A DNA stretch of 64,000 nt. Origin: Luethyella okanaganae (GTDB lineage: Bacteria; Actinomycetota; Actinomycetes; Actinomycetales; Microbacteriaceae). The notes below the pieces were generated by a model that saw nothing but the letters and a program-made list of their open reading frames with translations, had not been told where the DNA came from and made no database searches. Below, piece after piece: positions 23,959 through 33,851 of the stretch. Every line of letters begins with the position of its first letter. Within the stretch, counting starts at the first letter, position 1. The stretch is taken from assembly GCF_042660285.1 (NCBI RefSeq), contig NZ_JBHSTP010000002.1, positions 62,001 to 126,000 of the forward strand, in the 5' to 3' direction. The position numbers were made by a program, and so were the translations under genes.

Positions 23959-26934
23959 ATGCCAGTGACCACAGACAGCGTCATACCTCCCTTACAGGGG
24001 GGAGCACCCTCGTTGAGCGAGGCAGCGCTGAGCGCGTGGGCGAAAAGCAAGTCCGACGATGAGAGGCATGTCGAGGTCGTCGCGTGGCTTCCGCTCTACC
24101 AGCATCTGGACGACACTGCGGCCGTGGCGGGAAGACTCTGGAACGAGTGGGTGCCGAACGCCCTCAAGCACGTGGTCGGGCGCGCGATCGATGGAGACGA
24201 CTCCGCCGCGCGAGCACTCTTCGCATGGCTCGCAGCCATCCACGATGTCGGCAAGGTCTCTCCCGCTTTCGCGGTGCAGGTGCCGAAACTCGCGCGCGAT
24301 ATGGTGCGTAGCGGTTTCGATCTCGATCATACGCTCGCCGGGAGCGACGAACGACGCACGGCCCGGCACGAGATCGTCAGCCATATAGCGGCCCGAGACT
24401 GGCTCGTCGACCGTTTCAGTACCAAGAAGCACGTGGCCAACCCGTACGCGAGCGTGCTTGCGGCCCATCACGGCCTCGCGACGAGCGACACGCATCTCAA
24501 GGCCACGCAGTCCAAACCCTGGCTCGTGGGCGACGGGCTCTGGGAATCCGTGCGAAGGGAATACCTCGACAGAGCTTGGCGCCTGCACGGCACACCGGCA
24601 CTCGCCAAGCATCTGCGGTTCACCGAGATTCCCCTCCACTGCCAGGTGATCCTGAGTGGCCTTGTGATCGTGGCCGACTGGATCGCAAGCAACGACGAGC
24701 TCTTTCCCCTCTCACCGTTGGACGAGCATCCTGGCACTTCGACTGCGAGCCGGCTGGAGGCGGCATGGTCGAGACTCGATCTGCCCGGCCCGTGGGTACC
24801 GGAGCCCCCACCGCGCGCTGCGAATGAACTCTTCGCAGCGCGTTTCGCACTCCCCGCGGGTGCACGCGTGCGCCCCGTTCAACGAGACGTGGCTGCGGCG
24901 GCATGGGAGATGGAGTCGCCGTCGCTTCTCATCGTCGAGGCCGAGATGGGTGCTGGCAAGACCGAGGCAGCTCTCGCGGCCGCCGAGATCCTCGCCGCAC
25001 GCTTCAAGCTTGGAGGCGTCTTCATAGGCTTGCCGACGCAGGCGACCTCCGACGGCATGTTCGCTCGCATCATGAAATGGACCCAGCAGCTGGGATTCGA
25101 TCGGCCGCAGAGTATCTATCTGGCCCACGGCAAGAATGCGCTCAACCAGGAGTTCGCAAGACTCAGTCGAGAAGGCCGCCACTTCCACTTTCTCTCGGGC
25201 GAGCAGGACTCAGCCGGAACCGGTAAGAGGTCGAATTCGAGCGACCTCATATCGGCTGAGAGCGCAGTCGCGCACCATTGGTTCTCCAGTCCAAAACGCG
25301 GCCCGCTCTCGAGCTTCGTGATCGGAACGATCGACCAGGCGCTCTTCGCCGGATTGCGCAGCCGACACCTGATGCTGCGCCACCTCTCACTTGCGGGAAA
25401 AGTGGTCGTCATCGACGAAGTCCATGCCTATAGCGCCTACATGGGCCGCTACCTTGACCGAGTTCTACATTGGCTGGCGGCCTACGAGGTGCCTGTCGTC
25501 ATGCTCTCAGCCACTCTCCCCACGGCCCGCCGCGCCGAGTTGGTTGCCGCCTACCAGAGCGGTAAAAAGGCCGCGGGCGGCTATTCCCGCCGACGGAACT
25601 CAGATCCGGAGCGTGACATGACGTCGAGCGGATACCCAGCAGTCACGCTCTCGCTGGGCGCTGACGGCACCCGCACCACGGTGTCGGAACCGAGCGGCGA
25701 GAGCAGAGTGGTCGTCATCGACCGTCTCGACGACTCACTCGATATTCTCGGCCACGCCCTGCGCGACGCGCTCAGAGACGGTGGCTGCGCTGCAGTGATC
25801 CGCAATACCGTCGGGCGTGCTCAAGACACAGCGAAACACCTCGCGGCTGAGTTCGCAGATAGCGATACTGAGATACTGCTCGCCCACTCGCGCTTTCTGG
25901 CGCTCGACCGCGCGGCCAAGGATGCCCGCCTCTTGAACCTCTTCGGCCCGCCTGGGCGGGCGAACCGACCGCGGCGCTTCGTCGTCGTCGCCACCCAGGT
26001 GATCGAACAATCGTTGGACATCGACTTCGATCTCATGGTCAGCGACCTCGCTCCCGTCGATCTGCTGCTGCAGCGCGCCGGCCGACTGCATCGGCATCGA
26101 CGCGGTCCCGGGGAGAGCAACCGCCCGGTGCCGGCGCGCACCGCCCGGCTCATTCTCACTGGAGTCGACTGGGCGCAGACGCCGCCCGAGCCCGTCAGAG
26201 GCTCGATGGCGGTCTACAGTCCGTACGTGCTCTATCGCACACTCGCGGCGATCGGCGAGGTGACCAAGCTTTCGCTCCCCGACGACATCCCTCGGCTGGT
26301 GCAGGCAGTGTACGGCGAGGAGCAGCTCGGACCGGCTGAGTGGCAAGATGTGATCGCGAACGCCCATGACACCCACGAACGGGTAGAAGACAAGAAGCGC
26401 AACGATGCCGGCGCATTCCTGCTCGGCCCCGTGCCGAAACCCGGCAATGACGCGAGCATGATCGGCTGGGTGCATGCGCACGCCGACGACCCTGCCTCAG
26501 AGCAGCGCGGGCGTGCCTCGGTTCGAGACGGCGAAGACACCGTAGAAGTGCTCGTCCTGCAACGCGACGAGAACGGCGTGCTTCGAACCCCAACATGGCT
26601 GGCGAACAACAAGGATCTCGAGGTGCCGCAGGACGCGCCGCCTCCCCAATGGCTCGCAGAGACGATCCTGGGATGCGCCATCCGCCTGCCCGCCAGAATG
26701 TCACGTCCATGGCTGATCGACGGTCTCATCACCGAACTCGAGAACAGTCCGCACAGACCTGCCGCCTGGAACTCCAGCTACGCCCTCAGACGGGAGCTCC
26801 TCGTCGTGCTCGACCAGGACGGCAACGCCCGGCTGTCACACCACGCCCTTCACTACAACCCCGAAACCGGATTGGAGGCGATCCCCGATGACAATGACTC
26901 CAGAGCGCACTACGAATTTCAATCTCCTCGATGA
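23959..26934 (+). CDS. cas3: CRISPR-associated helicase-nuclease Cas3 (HD-fused)
   Basis: Effector nuclease of type I-E interference; it is recruited by Cascade to unwind and degrade target DNA. Of the 991 residues, the N-terminal HD nuclease shows YQHLDDTA (His49), AAIHDVGK (His95-Asp96), AAHHG (170-173) and VADWIASN (239-). The superfamily 2 helicase has MGAGKTE (330-336), VVIDEVHAYS (DEVH at 486-489), MLSATLP (SAT 517-519) and the late VIEQSLDIDFD ... LLQRAGRLHRH. All expected active-site residues are present. Its last 47 bases overlap cas8e. Confidence 0.97.
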   Translation: MPVTTDSVIPPLQGGAPSLSEAALSAWAKSKSDDERHVEVVAWLPLYQHLDDTAAVAGRLWNEWVPNALKHVVGRAIDGDDSAARALFAWLAAIHDVGKVSPAFAVQVPKLARDMVRSGFDLDHTLAGSDERRTARHEIVSHIAARDWLVDRFSTKKHVANPYASVLAAHHGLATSDTHLKATQSKPWLVGDGLWESVRREYLDRAWRLHGTPALAKHLRFTEIPLHCQVILSGLVIVADWIASNDELFPLSPLDEHPGTSTASRLEAAWSRLDLPGPWVPEPPPRAANELFAARFALPAGARVRPVQRDVAAAAWEMESPSLLIVEAEMGAGKTEAALAAAEILAARFKLGGVFIGLPTQATSDGMFARIMKWTQQLGFDRPQSIYLAHGKNALNQEFARLSREGRHFHFLSGEQDSAGTGKRSNSSDLISAESAVAHHWFSSPKRGPLSSFVIGTIDQALFAGLRSRHLMLRHLSLAGKVVVIDEVHAYSAYMGRYLDRVLHWLAAYEVPVVMLSATLPTARRAELVAAYQSGKKAAGGYSRRRNSDPERDMTSSGYPAVTLSLGADGTRTTVSEPSGESRVVVIDRLDDSLDILGHALRDALRDGGCAAVIRNTVGRAQDTAKHLAAEFADSDTEILLAHSRFLALDRAAKDARLLNLFGPPGRANRPRRFVVVATQVIEQSLDIDFDLMVSDLAPVDLLLQRAGRLHRHRRGPGESNRPVPARTARLILTGVDWAQTPPEPVRGSMAVYSPYVLYRTLAAIGEVTKLSLPDDIPRLVQAVYGEEQLGPAEWQDVIANAHDTHERVEDKKRNDAGAFLLGPVPKPGNDASMIGWVHAHADDPASEQRGRASVRDGEDTVEVLVLQRDENGVLRTPTWLANNKDLEVPQDAPPPQWLAETILGCAIRLPARMSRPWLIDGLITELENSPHRPAAWNSSYALRRELLVVLDQDGNARLSHHALHYNPETGLEAIPDDNDSRAHYEFQSPR

Positions 26935-28528
26935 ACCATGGATCACCGTGCTCTATCGCGACGGCAGAGAACACGATGTCTCGCTACTCGAAGCCTTTCG
27001 ACAAGCCGACGACATTCGCGAGATCACCGGAGAGATCGCCACGCAGAGCTTCGCCCTCACCCGCCTGCTGCTCGCGATCCTCTACCGCGCCCTCGACGAG
27101 GACCTCAGCTCGGCAAGCTGGGAGCGGATGTGGAACGAAGGGTTGCCCGCCGGTGTGGTGGAGCGTTACTTGACGCCATGTCGCGAGCGGTTCGACCTTC
27201 TCCATCCGACGCGTCCTTTCTTTCAGGTCGCCGATCTGCATACAAAGAAAGGCGAGCTGAAAGATGTCACCCAGCTCATCTTCGATCTGCCGAGCAACAG
27301 TCGGCTCTTCACGAACCGGGCCGGAGATGGTATCGATCGGCTGAGCTTTGCCGAAGCCGCCCGCTGGCTCGTGAATGCGCAGGCCTTCGACGCGAGCGGC
27401 ATCAAGTCGGGGGCGGTCGGTGACGAACGTGTCAAGGGAGGAAAGGGTTATCCACTCGGGATCGCCTGGTCCGGCCACCTGGGCGGGCTCGTGCTCGAGG
27501 GCGCCTCTCTGCGAGAGACCCTGCTGCTCAATCTGGTCGGTGCCGGAAGCTATCTCGAGCCGGAAGCGGATCGAGACGTCGCACCCTGGGAACGAGCTGA
27601 GGCCGACACCTCCTCGGGGCGCCGCGACGCACTTCCCCACGGGCCGGTGAGCCTCTATACCTGGCAGAGCAGACGTATCCGTCTCGTCTCCGATGGAGAC
27701 GGCATCGTAGAGACCCTGCTGAGCTATGGCGACCCTCTCACGCCGCAGAGCATGCAACTCAAGGAGCCGATGACGGCCTGGCGTTTCAGCGATCCCCAAA
27801 GCAAGAAAGCGGGACACACGGTCTACATGCCTCGGGAGCATCAGCCTGCACGTGCCTTATGGCGCGGCATCTCTGCGCTCCTTCCGCGCACGACGTTCGT
27901 AACGACGGGCAAGACCGCCGACAGGTTTCTTCCGCCCACCTCAGTTCAGTGGGTCTCCCAGCTCGTCAACAACGAGCGACTCCCCCGCGACTTCGGGGTG
28001 CAGATACGGGCCATCGGAGTCATCTACGGCAGCAACAACTCGGTGATCGACGAGGTGATCGACGACCGCATGCTCGTCCCCTTAGCCGTGCTGAACAGCG
28101 AGCAGCCTCAGCTGGGGCAGTGTGCGGAACGTGCGGTCTCTCTGGCCGACGAGGGGGTGCGTGCGCTCAAGAATCTCGCGGGCAACCTGGAGAAGGCCGC
28201 GGGTGGTGCGGCCGACGCGGCCAGGTCATCCGCCGAGACGGCGGCCTATGCAGGCCTCGACGTCCCCTACCGCCGCTGGCTGGCCGAGCTCTCGACAGCG
28301 ACCGACCCGACGCATGCACTGGAGGAATGGAAGTCCATCGCACGCGGAATCCTGCTCGCGCTTGGCGGCGCCCTGCTCGCCAATGCCAAGCCGGCTGCCT
28401 GGGCCGGGCGCGACGTGTCAGGCCTAGGCGGTCACACGGAACTGATCACCAGCTCGCGCGCCGACAACTGGTTCCAGCGCGACATCCACGCGGCATTCGA
28501 CCTCACCACACGGAAGGAAACGGCATGA
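26888..28528 (+). CDS. cas8e: Cascade large subunit Cas8e (Cse1/CasA)
   Basis: 546-residue large subunit that recognises the PAM in type I-E Cascade. It begins TTNFNLLDEPWITVLYRDGRE, the characteristic Cse1 N-terminus, and has LHPTRPFFQVADL and KSGAVGDERVKGGKGYPLGIAWSGHLGGLVLEG. The C-terminal helical bundle includes YRRWLAELSTATDPTHALEEW. The ATG at 26888 lies inside cas3, and its stop overlaps cse2 (ATGA), giving tight translational coupling. Confidence 0.95.
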   Translation: MTMTPERTTNFNLLDEPWITVLYRDGREHDVSLLEAFRQADDIREITGEIATQSFALTRLLLAILYRALDEDLSSASWERMWNEGLPAGVVERYLTPCRERFDLLHPTRPFFQVADLHTKKGELKDVTQLIFDLPSNSRLFTNRAGDGIDRLSFAEAARWLVNAQAFDASGIKSGAVGDERVKGGKGYPLGIAWSGHLGGLVLEGASLRETLLLNLVGAGSYLEPEADRDVAPWERAEADTSSGRRDALPHGPVSLYTWQSRRIRLVSDGDGIVETLLSYGDPLTPQSMQLKEPMTAWRFSDPQSKKAGHTVYMPREHQPARALWRGISALLPRTTFVTTGKTADRFLPPTSVQWVSQLVNNERLPRDFGVQIRAIGVIYGSNNSVIDEVIDDRMLVPLAVLNSEQPQLGQCAERAVSLADEGVRALKNLAGNLEKAAGGAADAARSSAETAAYAGLDVPYRRWLAELSTATDPTHALEEWKSIARGILLALGGALLANAKPAAWAGRDVSGLGGHTELITSSRADNWFQRDIHAAFDLTTRKETA

Positions 28529-29175
28529 CGAGCGAACACAGGGAGACCCTCTACCCGGACGTCGGCACGCACGTCGGCACGATCATTCGCCGGCTGCAGT
28601 CGGGATACGTCGATCGTGACGCCTCATCGGATGTCGCGCGTTTGGCGCTGCTGCGACGCGGCGTCGGAAAAGCTCCTGGCGACGACGTGCGGCTCATCGA
28701 GTACACCACGGCCGGACTTTACCCCGACGATCTCCGGCTGCCGGATGCACCGACAGACGCGGAGCGAGCCGTCTACGCCGCTCTCACCCTCTTCGCCGTG
28801 CATCAGCAGTCGCAGCGCGAGGGCAGGATGCACCGGACCGGCTATTCCTTCGGCCGCTCGGCCCGCCTCCTGGCCAAACACACGAGCGAGGAGGCGGTGC
28901 GGCGGCGTTTCACCGCGCTCGCGACGGCGTCAGGCTGGGATGAACTCACACGCCATGCGCGAGGGCTCGTCCAGCAATTCCGGGCGCACTCGGTCCCCCT
29001 CGACTACGAGCGCTTCGCCCGCGATCTGCTCCATTTGCAGCAGCCGCGCTTCGCCGCGGCGGTGCGCAATTCATGGGGGCGCGACTTCTACCGACTTCGC
29101 TGGGTCGAAGACGATGCCGACGACACCTCCCTTCAGGACTCCGACGGCGATGCCGTCCTGAGCCCGACGAACTGA
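28525..29175 (+). CDS. cse2: Cascade small subunit Cse2 (CasB/Cas11e)
   Basis: 216-residue helical small subunit, two copies of which stabilise the target strand in Cascade. Its start was fixed by overlap with the cas8e stop (ATGA). Recognisable family stretches are DVARLALLRRGVGKAPGD, RMHRTGYSFGRSARLL, VRRRFTALATASGWDELTRHARGL (in two parts), VPLDYERFARDLLHL and NSWGRDFYR. It has an acidic tail. Length is normal for Cse2 of actinobacteria. Confidence 0.93.
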   Translation: MTSEHRETLYPDVGTHVGTIIRRLQSGYVDRDASSDVARLALLRRGVGKAPGDDVRLIEYTTAGLYPDDLRLPDAPTDAERAVYAALTLFAVHQQSQREGRMHRTGYSFGRSARLLAKHTSEEAVRRRFTALATASGWDELTRHARGLVQQFRAHSVPLDYERFARDLLHLQQPRFAAAVRNSWGRDFYRLRWVEDDADDTSLQDSDGDAVLSPTN

Positions 29176-29215
29176 CCCACGGACCCGCACACCTTTTTAC
29201 GACAGGAGCAATCTC

Positions 29216-30352
29216 ATGAACCGCACCATCATCGATGTCAGCATCCTCCACACCGTTCCACCGAGCAACCTCAACCGGGACGACACCGGGAGTCCGAAAA
29301 CCGCTCTCTTCGGCGGCGTGCAGCGCGCACGCGTCTCAAGCCAGGCGTGGAAGCGCGCCACGCGACTCGCGTTCAACCAGCGCCTCGCTGTGAGCGAGTT
29401 GGGAGTGCGCACGAAACGCGTTGTAGAGCTTCTCGGCGAGAGAATCGTCGCCGCGGATGCCTCGATCAAGGCCGAACGCGCTCAGGAACTCGCCACCGAA
29501 GCCTTCAAGGCCGCCGGCTTCAAGCTGACGGCGCCCCGCAAGTCGACCAAGGAGAATCCGCTCCCCGAGGAGACCGGGTACCTGGTGTTCCTCAGCAACC
29601 GCCAGCTCGACCATCTCGCCGAAGCAGCAGTGACCGCGAACTCGAGCGATGACGCGATCGCGTCCCTCAAGTCGGCGGAACTCAAGAAAGCACTTAACAC
29701 CGAGCACTCGGTAGACATCTCGCTTTTCGGTCGCATGGTCGCCGAGATGAGCGACCTCAATGTGGATGCCTCCGTTCAGGTCGCTCATGCGATCGGCGTT
29801 CACAAAGTGGAGAGCGAATTCGACTACTTCACGGCGATCGACGATCACAAGGCCGACGATAAAGAGAAAGAGGATGCCGGCGCTGGCATGATCGGCACAG
29901 TCGAGTTCAATTCCTCCACGCTCTACCGCTACGCGACGATCGACGCGAATGCTCTGTTCGTCAACCTCGGCAATACCGAGGTGACCCGCCGAGCCGTGGA
30001 GGCCTTCCTCTTTGCTTTCGTGACGAGCATGCCCACCGGTAAGCAGAACACCTTCGCCAATCGCACGCTTCCGGACGCCGTCGTGGTGAGCGTGCGCGAC
30101 ACGCAGCCCGTGAATCTTGTGGGCGCGTTCGAGGAGCCGGTCGAGACCGACCGCATCCGCAGCGCGGCACAGCGGCTCGTCGAGCACGTCAAGGACATCG
30201 ATGGCAACTACGGCACCAAGCCCGTGAAGAGCTGGGTTGTATCGACGGGGAAAACGGACGCACTCAACGAACTCGGTGAGAAAGTCACCCTCGACGCTCT
30301 CGTGGCCAATCTGGGCGAGTTCGTGGCATCCCGACTTCCGGAGCAGCAGTGA
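29216..30352 (+). CDS. cas7e: Cascade backbone subunit Cas7e (CasC/Cse4)
   Basis: 378-residue RAMP protein that forms the six-fold backbone along the crRNA. The N-terminus has IDVSILHTVPPSNLNRDDTGSPK (in two parts), GGVQRARVSSQAWKRATR and FGRMVAEMSDLNVDASVQVAHAIG, the family's strongest signatures. AGMIGTVEFNSSTLYRYATID and TGKQNTFANRTLPD follow. It has its own ribosome-binding site (AGGAG, seven bases before the ATG) after a 40-base gap, the only real gap in the Cascade genes. This suits its higher stoichiometry. Confidence 0.96.
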   Translation: MNRTIIDVSILHTVPPSNLNRDDTGSPKTALFGGVQRARVSSQAWKRATRLAFNQRLAVSELGVRTKRVVELLGERIVAADASIKAERAQELATEAFKAAGFKLTAPRKSTKENPLPEETGYLVFLSNRQLDHLAEAAVTANSSDDAIASLKSAELKKALNTEHSVDISLFGRMVAEMSDLNVDASVQVAHAIGVHKVESEFDYFTAIDDHKADDKEKEDAGAGMIGTVEFNSSTLYRYATIDANALFVNLGNTEVTRRAVEAFLFAFVTSMPTGKQNTFANRTLPDAVVVSVRDTQPVNLVGAFEEPVETDRIRSAAQRLVEHVKDIDGNYGTKPVKSWVVSTGKTDALNELGEKVTLDALVANLGEFVASRLPEQQ

Positions 30353-31071
30353 GCACACTGCTCATCGAGCTCACCGGTCCCATGCAATCGTGGGGGTCCC
30401 GCAGCCGCTTCTCCACACGAGCCACCGAGATGGCACCGACGAAGAGCGGAGTGATCGGTCTCATCGCGGCCGCACTCGGCATGGATCGTAGTGAGGGTCT
30501 GGACGAGTTCGATGGGCTTCGCTTCGGCGTTCGCGTGGACCAGCCCGGTGCGGTCGAACGCGATTTTCACACCGCGGTCCCGCTTGACGGCGGTAAGGCT
30601 ATGCCCATTTCGCAGCGCTACTACCTTGCCGATGCGGTCTTCCTCGCGGCGCTAGAAGGTCCGGAAGCGCAGCTGCGCGGTTTCGCAGAAGCGCTCGCTC
30701 GACCGGTGTATCCGCTCTATCTGGGGCGTCGCGCCTTTCCACCGGCAGGACCACTATGGGTGTCGCATCACCACGGCACGATCGAGGACGCCCTTCGTGA
30801 GACCCCCTGGCGAGCGCGGGAACGCTATCAACGCTCGGTGGCGGAGGCCACGCGCTCGATCGAGATCATCGTGGATGCCGCCCAGGGAGACGCTTCGACC
30901 GGACTACAGCGAGACGTTCCGCTAAGCTTCGACCCTCGACGGCGTGAGCACGGCTGGCGTAGCGTCCGTTCGTTCTACATCGACGTCGAGAACCCCCACC
31001 GGAAAGGTCGTCCCGTCGATCCCATCGATGACCCCCACGACCCCATCGGCCATCTCGAGAAAGGCGAATGA
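30349..31071 (+). CDS. cas5e: Cascade subunit Cas5e (CasD)
   Basis: 240-residue RAMP protein capping the 5' handle of the crRNA. It starts with a GTG overlapping the cas7e stop. MSTLLIELTGPMQSWGSRSRF and TKSGVIGLIAAALGMDR are the standard Cas5e N-terminus; PVYPLYLGRRAFPP is the glycine-rich RAMP region. No nuclease motif is expected because Cas6e processes the crRNA. Confidence 0.95.
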   Translation: MSTLLIELTGPMQSWGSRSRFSTRATEMAPTKSGVIGLIAAALGMDRSEGLDEFDGLRFGVRVDQPGAVERDFHTAVPLDGGKAMPISQRYYLADAVFLAALEGPEAQLRGFAEALARPVYPLYLGRRAFPPAGPLWVSHHHGTIEDALRETPWRARERYQRSVAEATRSIEIIVDAAQGDASTGLQRDVPLSFDPRRREHGWRSVRSFYIDVENPHRKGRPVDPIDDPHDPIGHLEKGE

Positions 31072-31727
31072 TGTTTCTCACGCGCTTTCCCATAAACCCG
31101 CGTCGACGCGGGGCCGCGAAGCTCCTCTCCTCGCCTCACGCGATGCATGCTGCCGTGCTCGCGGGATTCCCGGAGCCCGAGTCCGGTTCGGAACGCGGAC
31201 GGATTCTCTGGCGGCTCGACTCCGGTGGCCCACGTGCCGTGCTCTACATCTCGAGCCCGGACCAGCCCGACCTCGAGCATCTCAATGAACAGGCTGGCTG
31301 GCCAAGCCTCATCTCGTGGGAGTCCCGGCCGTACTCACAGTTTCTTGCACAGTTAGCAACGGGTCAGGAATGGGCGTTCCGACTCACGGCTAACCCCGTG
31401 CGCAACGTGCGCGTGCAAGCGGGACAACGAGGAAAACCACTCGGCCACGTCACCCCGTCGCAGCAACTCGGCTGGCTTCTCGAGCGTGAGAATGCCGCAG
31501 GTTTCGCCGTCATGAGGAACGCCGGCGGAGAAGCATCCGTTGGCGTCACGCGACGGGAAACACTGAATTTTCGGCGGGGAACAGCCGCTGTCACACTGCG
31601 AATCGCGACCTTCGACGGAATACTCACCGTCTCCGACCGGGAACGCTTCATACATACGCTGACCCATGGCCTAGGCCGCGCAAAGGGCTACGGATGCGGA
31701 CTGCTCACGGTGGCACCGGTGCGTTGA
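31068..31727 (+). CDS. cas6e: crRNA-processing endoribonuclease Cas6e (CasE)
   Basis: 219-residue nuclease that cuts repeats at the base of the hairpin and stays bound to the crRNA 3' end. SSPHAMHAAVLAGFP contains the candidate catalytic His (24 or 27). The C-terminal Gly-rich loop THGLGRAKGYGCGLLTV is diagnostic. Its start overlaps the cas5e stop (ATGATG). The matching substrate is the stable CCCCGC/GCGGGG hairpin of each repeat in the array. Confidence 0.95.
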   Translation: MMFLTRFPINPRRRGAAKLLSSPHAMHAAVLAGFPEPESGSERGRILWRLDSGGPRAVLYISSPDQPDLEHLNEQAGWPSLISWESRPYSQFLAQLATGQEWAFRLTANPVRNVRVQAGQRGKPLGHVTPSQQLGWLLERENAAGFAVMRNAGGEASVGVTRRETLNFRRGTAAVTLRIATFDGILTVSDRERFIHTLTHGLGRAKGYGCGLLTVAPVR

Positions 31728-31728
31728 C

Positions 31729-32679
31729 ATGCCAAACCGGGGAGCGCCACCACCGTCACTTCCAGAGCTTGTTCGCGCACAAGACAGGCTCTCCTTTCTT
31801 TACCTGGAACGATGTGTGATCCACCGGGAGAGCAACGCGATCACAGCACGCGATGAGCGCGGAACCGTGCACATTCCCGCCGCCTCGCTCGGCACCCTGC
31901 TTCTTGGGCCAGGTACTACAGTGAGCCAGCAGGCCATGGTGCTCCTCGCGGAAAGCGGATCCACCGCAGTATGGGTCGGCGAAGAGGGGGTGCGCTACTA
32001 CGCGCACGGGCGAAGCCTCGCTCACAGTTCACGGCTTCTCGAAGCTCAGGCGAACCTCTTCGCCAATCAGAGTTCCCGGCTGCGTGTCGCACGTGAAATG
32101 TACGCAATGCGTTTTCCCGGGGAAGACACAAGTCGTTTGACGATGCAGCAGTTGCGCGGGCGTGAGGGAGCCAGAGTTCGGCGCGCCTATCGGGAGCACT
32201 CCGAACGAACAGGTATCCCGTGGGCTGGTCGCGACTACGACATCGACGTGTTCGAGGACAGCGACCCCGTGAACCAAGCGTTGTCGGCTGCGAACACAAG
32301 TCTCTATGGGGTCGTGCACTCCGTTGTCGTGGCGCTTGGCTGCTCACCTGGACTTGGTTTCGTCCACACCGGCCATGTTCGTTCGTTCGTCTATGATGTC
32401 GCAGATCTCTACAAGGCCGAACTCACGATCCCCCTCGCCTTCGACCTCGCAGCTCAGTCGGCGCTCGACATCGCGAGCGCCGCACGCCACTCGCTGCGCG
32501 ATCATTTTCGCGGCGGGGCATTTTTGAATCGTTGTGTGCGAGACATCCAGCACCTGCTTTTACCAACAGAGAACCCTGACGATATCGACATGGGTCTGGG
32601 CGAGAATGTCGTGCAGCTTTGGGATGGCACCAGGAAGGCGGTTGCAGGTGGCACAGCCTATGGAGACGACGAGCCATGA
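31729..32679 (+). CDS. cas1e: CRISPR integrase Cas1 (type I-E)
   Basis: 316-residue integrase for spacer acquisition with Cas2. All four catalytic positions of the E. coli enzyme are found: Glu146 in REGARVR, His213 in GFVHTGH, Asp223 and Asp226 in FVYDVADLYK. The Glu-to-His spacing of 67 residues is the same as in E. coli Cas1. It starts one base after the cas6e stop and overlaps cas2 by ATGA. Adaptation therefore appears potentially active. Confidence 0.96.
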   Translation: MPNRGAPPPSLPELVRAQDRLSFLYLERCVIHRESNAITARDERGTVHIPAASLGTLLLGPGTTVSQQAMVLLAESGSTAVWVGEEGVRYYAHGRSLAHSSRLLEAQANLFANQSSRLRVAREMYAMRFPGEDTSRLTMQQLRGREGARVRRAYREHSERTGIPWAGRDYDIDVFEDSDPVNQALSAANTSLYGVVHSVVVALGCSPGLGFVHTGHVRSFVYDVADLYKAELTIPLAFDLAAQSALDIASAARHSLRDHFRGGAFLNRCVRDIQHLLLPTENPDDIDMGLGENVVQLWDGTRKAVAGGTAYGDDEP

Positions 32680-33026
32680 TGGTGCTCGTCCTCACCGCTT
32701 GTCCACCGGGCCTGCGCGGATACCTCACCCGGTGGTTGCTCGAGGTATCGGCAGGGGTCTTCGTGGGGCACGTGTCGAAGCGCGTGCGCGAACTTATGTG
32801 GGAGAAAACCATCATGATGGTGGGCGCAGGTCGCGCCATTCTCGTGATCTCTGCGCGCAATGAACAGCGACTCGAGTTTCGGGTGCATGGTCATCATTGG
32901 GAGCCCGTCGACTTCGACGGGATCACACTCATGATGAGGCCTGACGAAGACCGACAAAGCATCGGCGGACGCCGCAGCGGCTGGAGCAAAGCCTCGCAGA
33001 TGCGCAAGCGAGGAATGGGCTTGTAG
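32676..33026 (+). CDS. cas2e: CRISPR adaptation protein Cas2 (type I-E)
   Basis: 116-residue Cas2e. MVLVLTACPPGLRGYLTRWL and GVFVGHVSKRVRELMWE are characteristic of the I-E branch (CasCd-type Cas2). It forms the scaffold dimer of the Cas1-Cas2 integrase. The start at 32676 overlaps the cas1 stop; the longer frame from 32619 is rejected because it lies within cas1. It is the last cas gene. Confidence 0.95.
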   Translation: MMVLVLTACPPGLRGYLTRWLLEVSAGVFVGHVSKRVRELMWEKTIMMVGAGRAILVISARNEQRLEFRVHGHHWEPVDFDGITLMMRPDEDRQSIGGRRSGWSKASQMRKRGMGL

Positions 33027-33335
33027 GGCTACAGAGGCACAGTTCGTCCTGAACCGTAGTACTAGGCGGCCTGGAAGTCCGGGACTCACGGCGAAGCAAG
33101 ACAGGCGACCGGCCCCAAGGGATGCCCCAAGAACTCCGCCACGAAATCCTGGGCCCACCGCGCGAGTCCAGCCCACCCGAGGGCCCGCCCGCTCAGAACC
33201 GGCCGCCTGAGAACAACCGGAACGGCGATGACGCCACTGATCGTCCTTGATCCACTCCGCGACCGTGGGCCTGGACTAGTTCCTCGTCAACGCTTTCAGT
33301 TTGCGACATGTATGTAACTTCGTAATACTGGACTT
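33027..33335. other. Gap between cas2 and the winged-helix gene
   Basis: About 310 bases without a gene or strong repeat. At its right end TTGCGA (33301-33306) and TAATAC (33323-33328) form a likely promoter for the next gene. Confidence 0.5.
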
Positions 33336-33851
33336 ATGGAGCCGGATGGTGGGGTGTCTGCGGCACTGGCCGCGCTCGCGAGCAGGGTGGAGGCTCTTGA
33401 GGCCAACGCGGAGCAGGCTCTCGAACGATCGCCAGCTGAATCGTCTGGGACGATGTGGGTGCTCGATGGCATCAAGCGACGTGTGTCAGCCCCGGGCGCG
33501 GTGTTCTATGCGGGTGTTGTGCATACCGCGGCTGGCCCGGTCGAATGGCAGATCGGACTTCCCGTGGAGCGGCTTTTGGGAGAAGAGTGGAGCGTCGCCG
33601 CGTCGAGCCTCGCCTCCCTGGGGAATCCTGTTCGTCTCAAGCTCCTGCACGCAGTCATCGAGGGTGCCAGCTCTGTCGCAGAGTTGTCGGCTGGCGAAGG
33701 CATGGGTACGACGGGCCAGCTCTATCACCACCTCAATCAACTCCTCGCGCAGGGATGGCTCGCCGCCGCTGGGCGGGGACGGTACGCCATTCCGCCAGAG
33801 AGGGTCGTTCCCCTGCTCGTGATCCTCGCCGCAGCCCGGAGAACCTCATGA
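33336..33851 (+). CDS. Winged-helix (ArsR-like) transcriptional regulator
   Basis: 171 residues. The N-terminal half has a short coiled-coil-like stretch (LAALASRVEALEANAEQALE) and an unassigned domain. The C-terminal half is a winged helix: ASLGNPVRLKLLHAVIEG, SSVAELSAGEGMGTTGQLYHHLNQLLAQGWL, AGRGRYAIPPERVVPLLV. The ATG is only seven bases after the TAATAC hexamer, so the mRNA is probably leaderless. Its stop overlaps the next gene (ATGATGA), giving a three-gene operon. It probably regulates that operon. Confidence 0.85.
   Translation: MEPDGGVSAALAALASRVEALEANAEQALERSPAESSGTMWVLDGIKRRVSAPGAVFYAGVVHTAAGPVEWQIGLPVERLLGEEWSVAASSLASLGNPVRLKLLHAVIEGASSVAELSAGEGMGTTGQLYHHLNQLLAQGWLAAAGRGRYAIPPERVVPLLVILAAARRTS

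Noticed and set aside
31729..32679. Possible loss of the catalytic Glu in Cas1 (LYGVVHSV)
   Set aside because: That position is not the catalytic Glu; the true one is Glu146 in REGARVR, 67 residues before His213 as in E. coli.
32658..33176. 172-codon minus-strand ORF over cas2
   Set aside because: Antisense of cas2; no homology or start signal.
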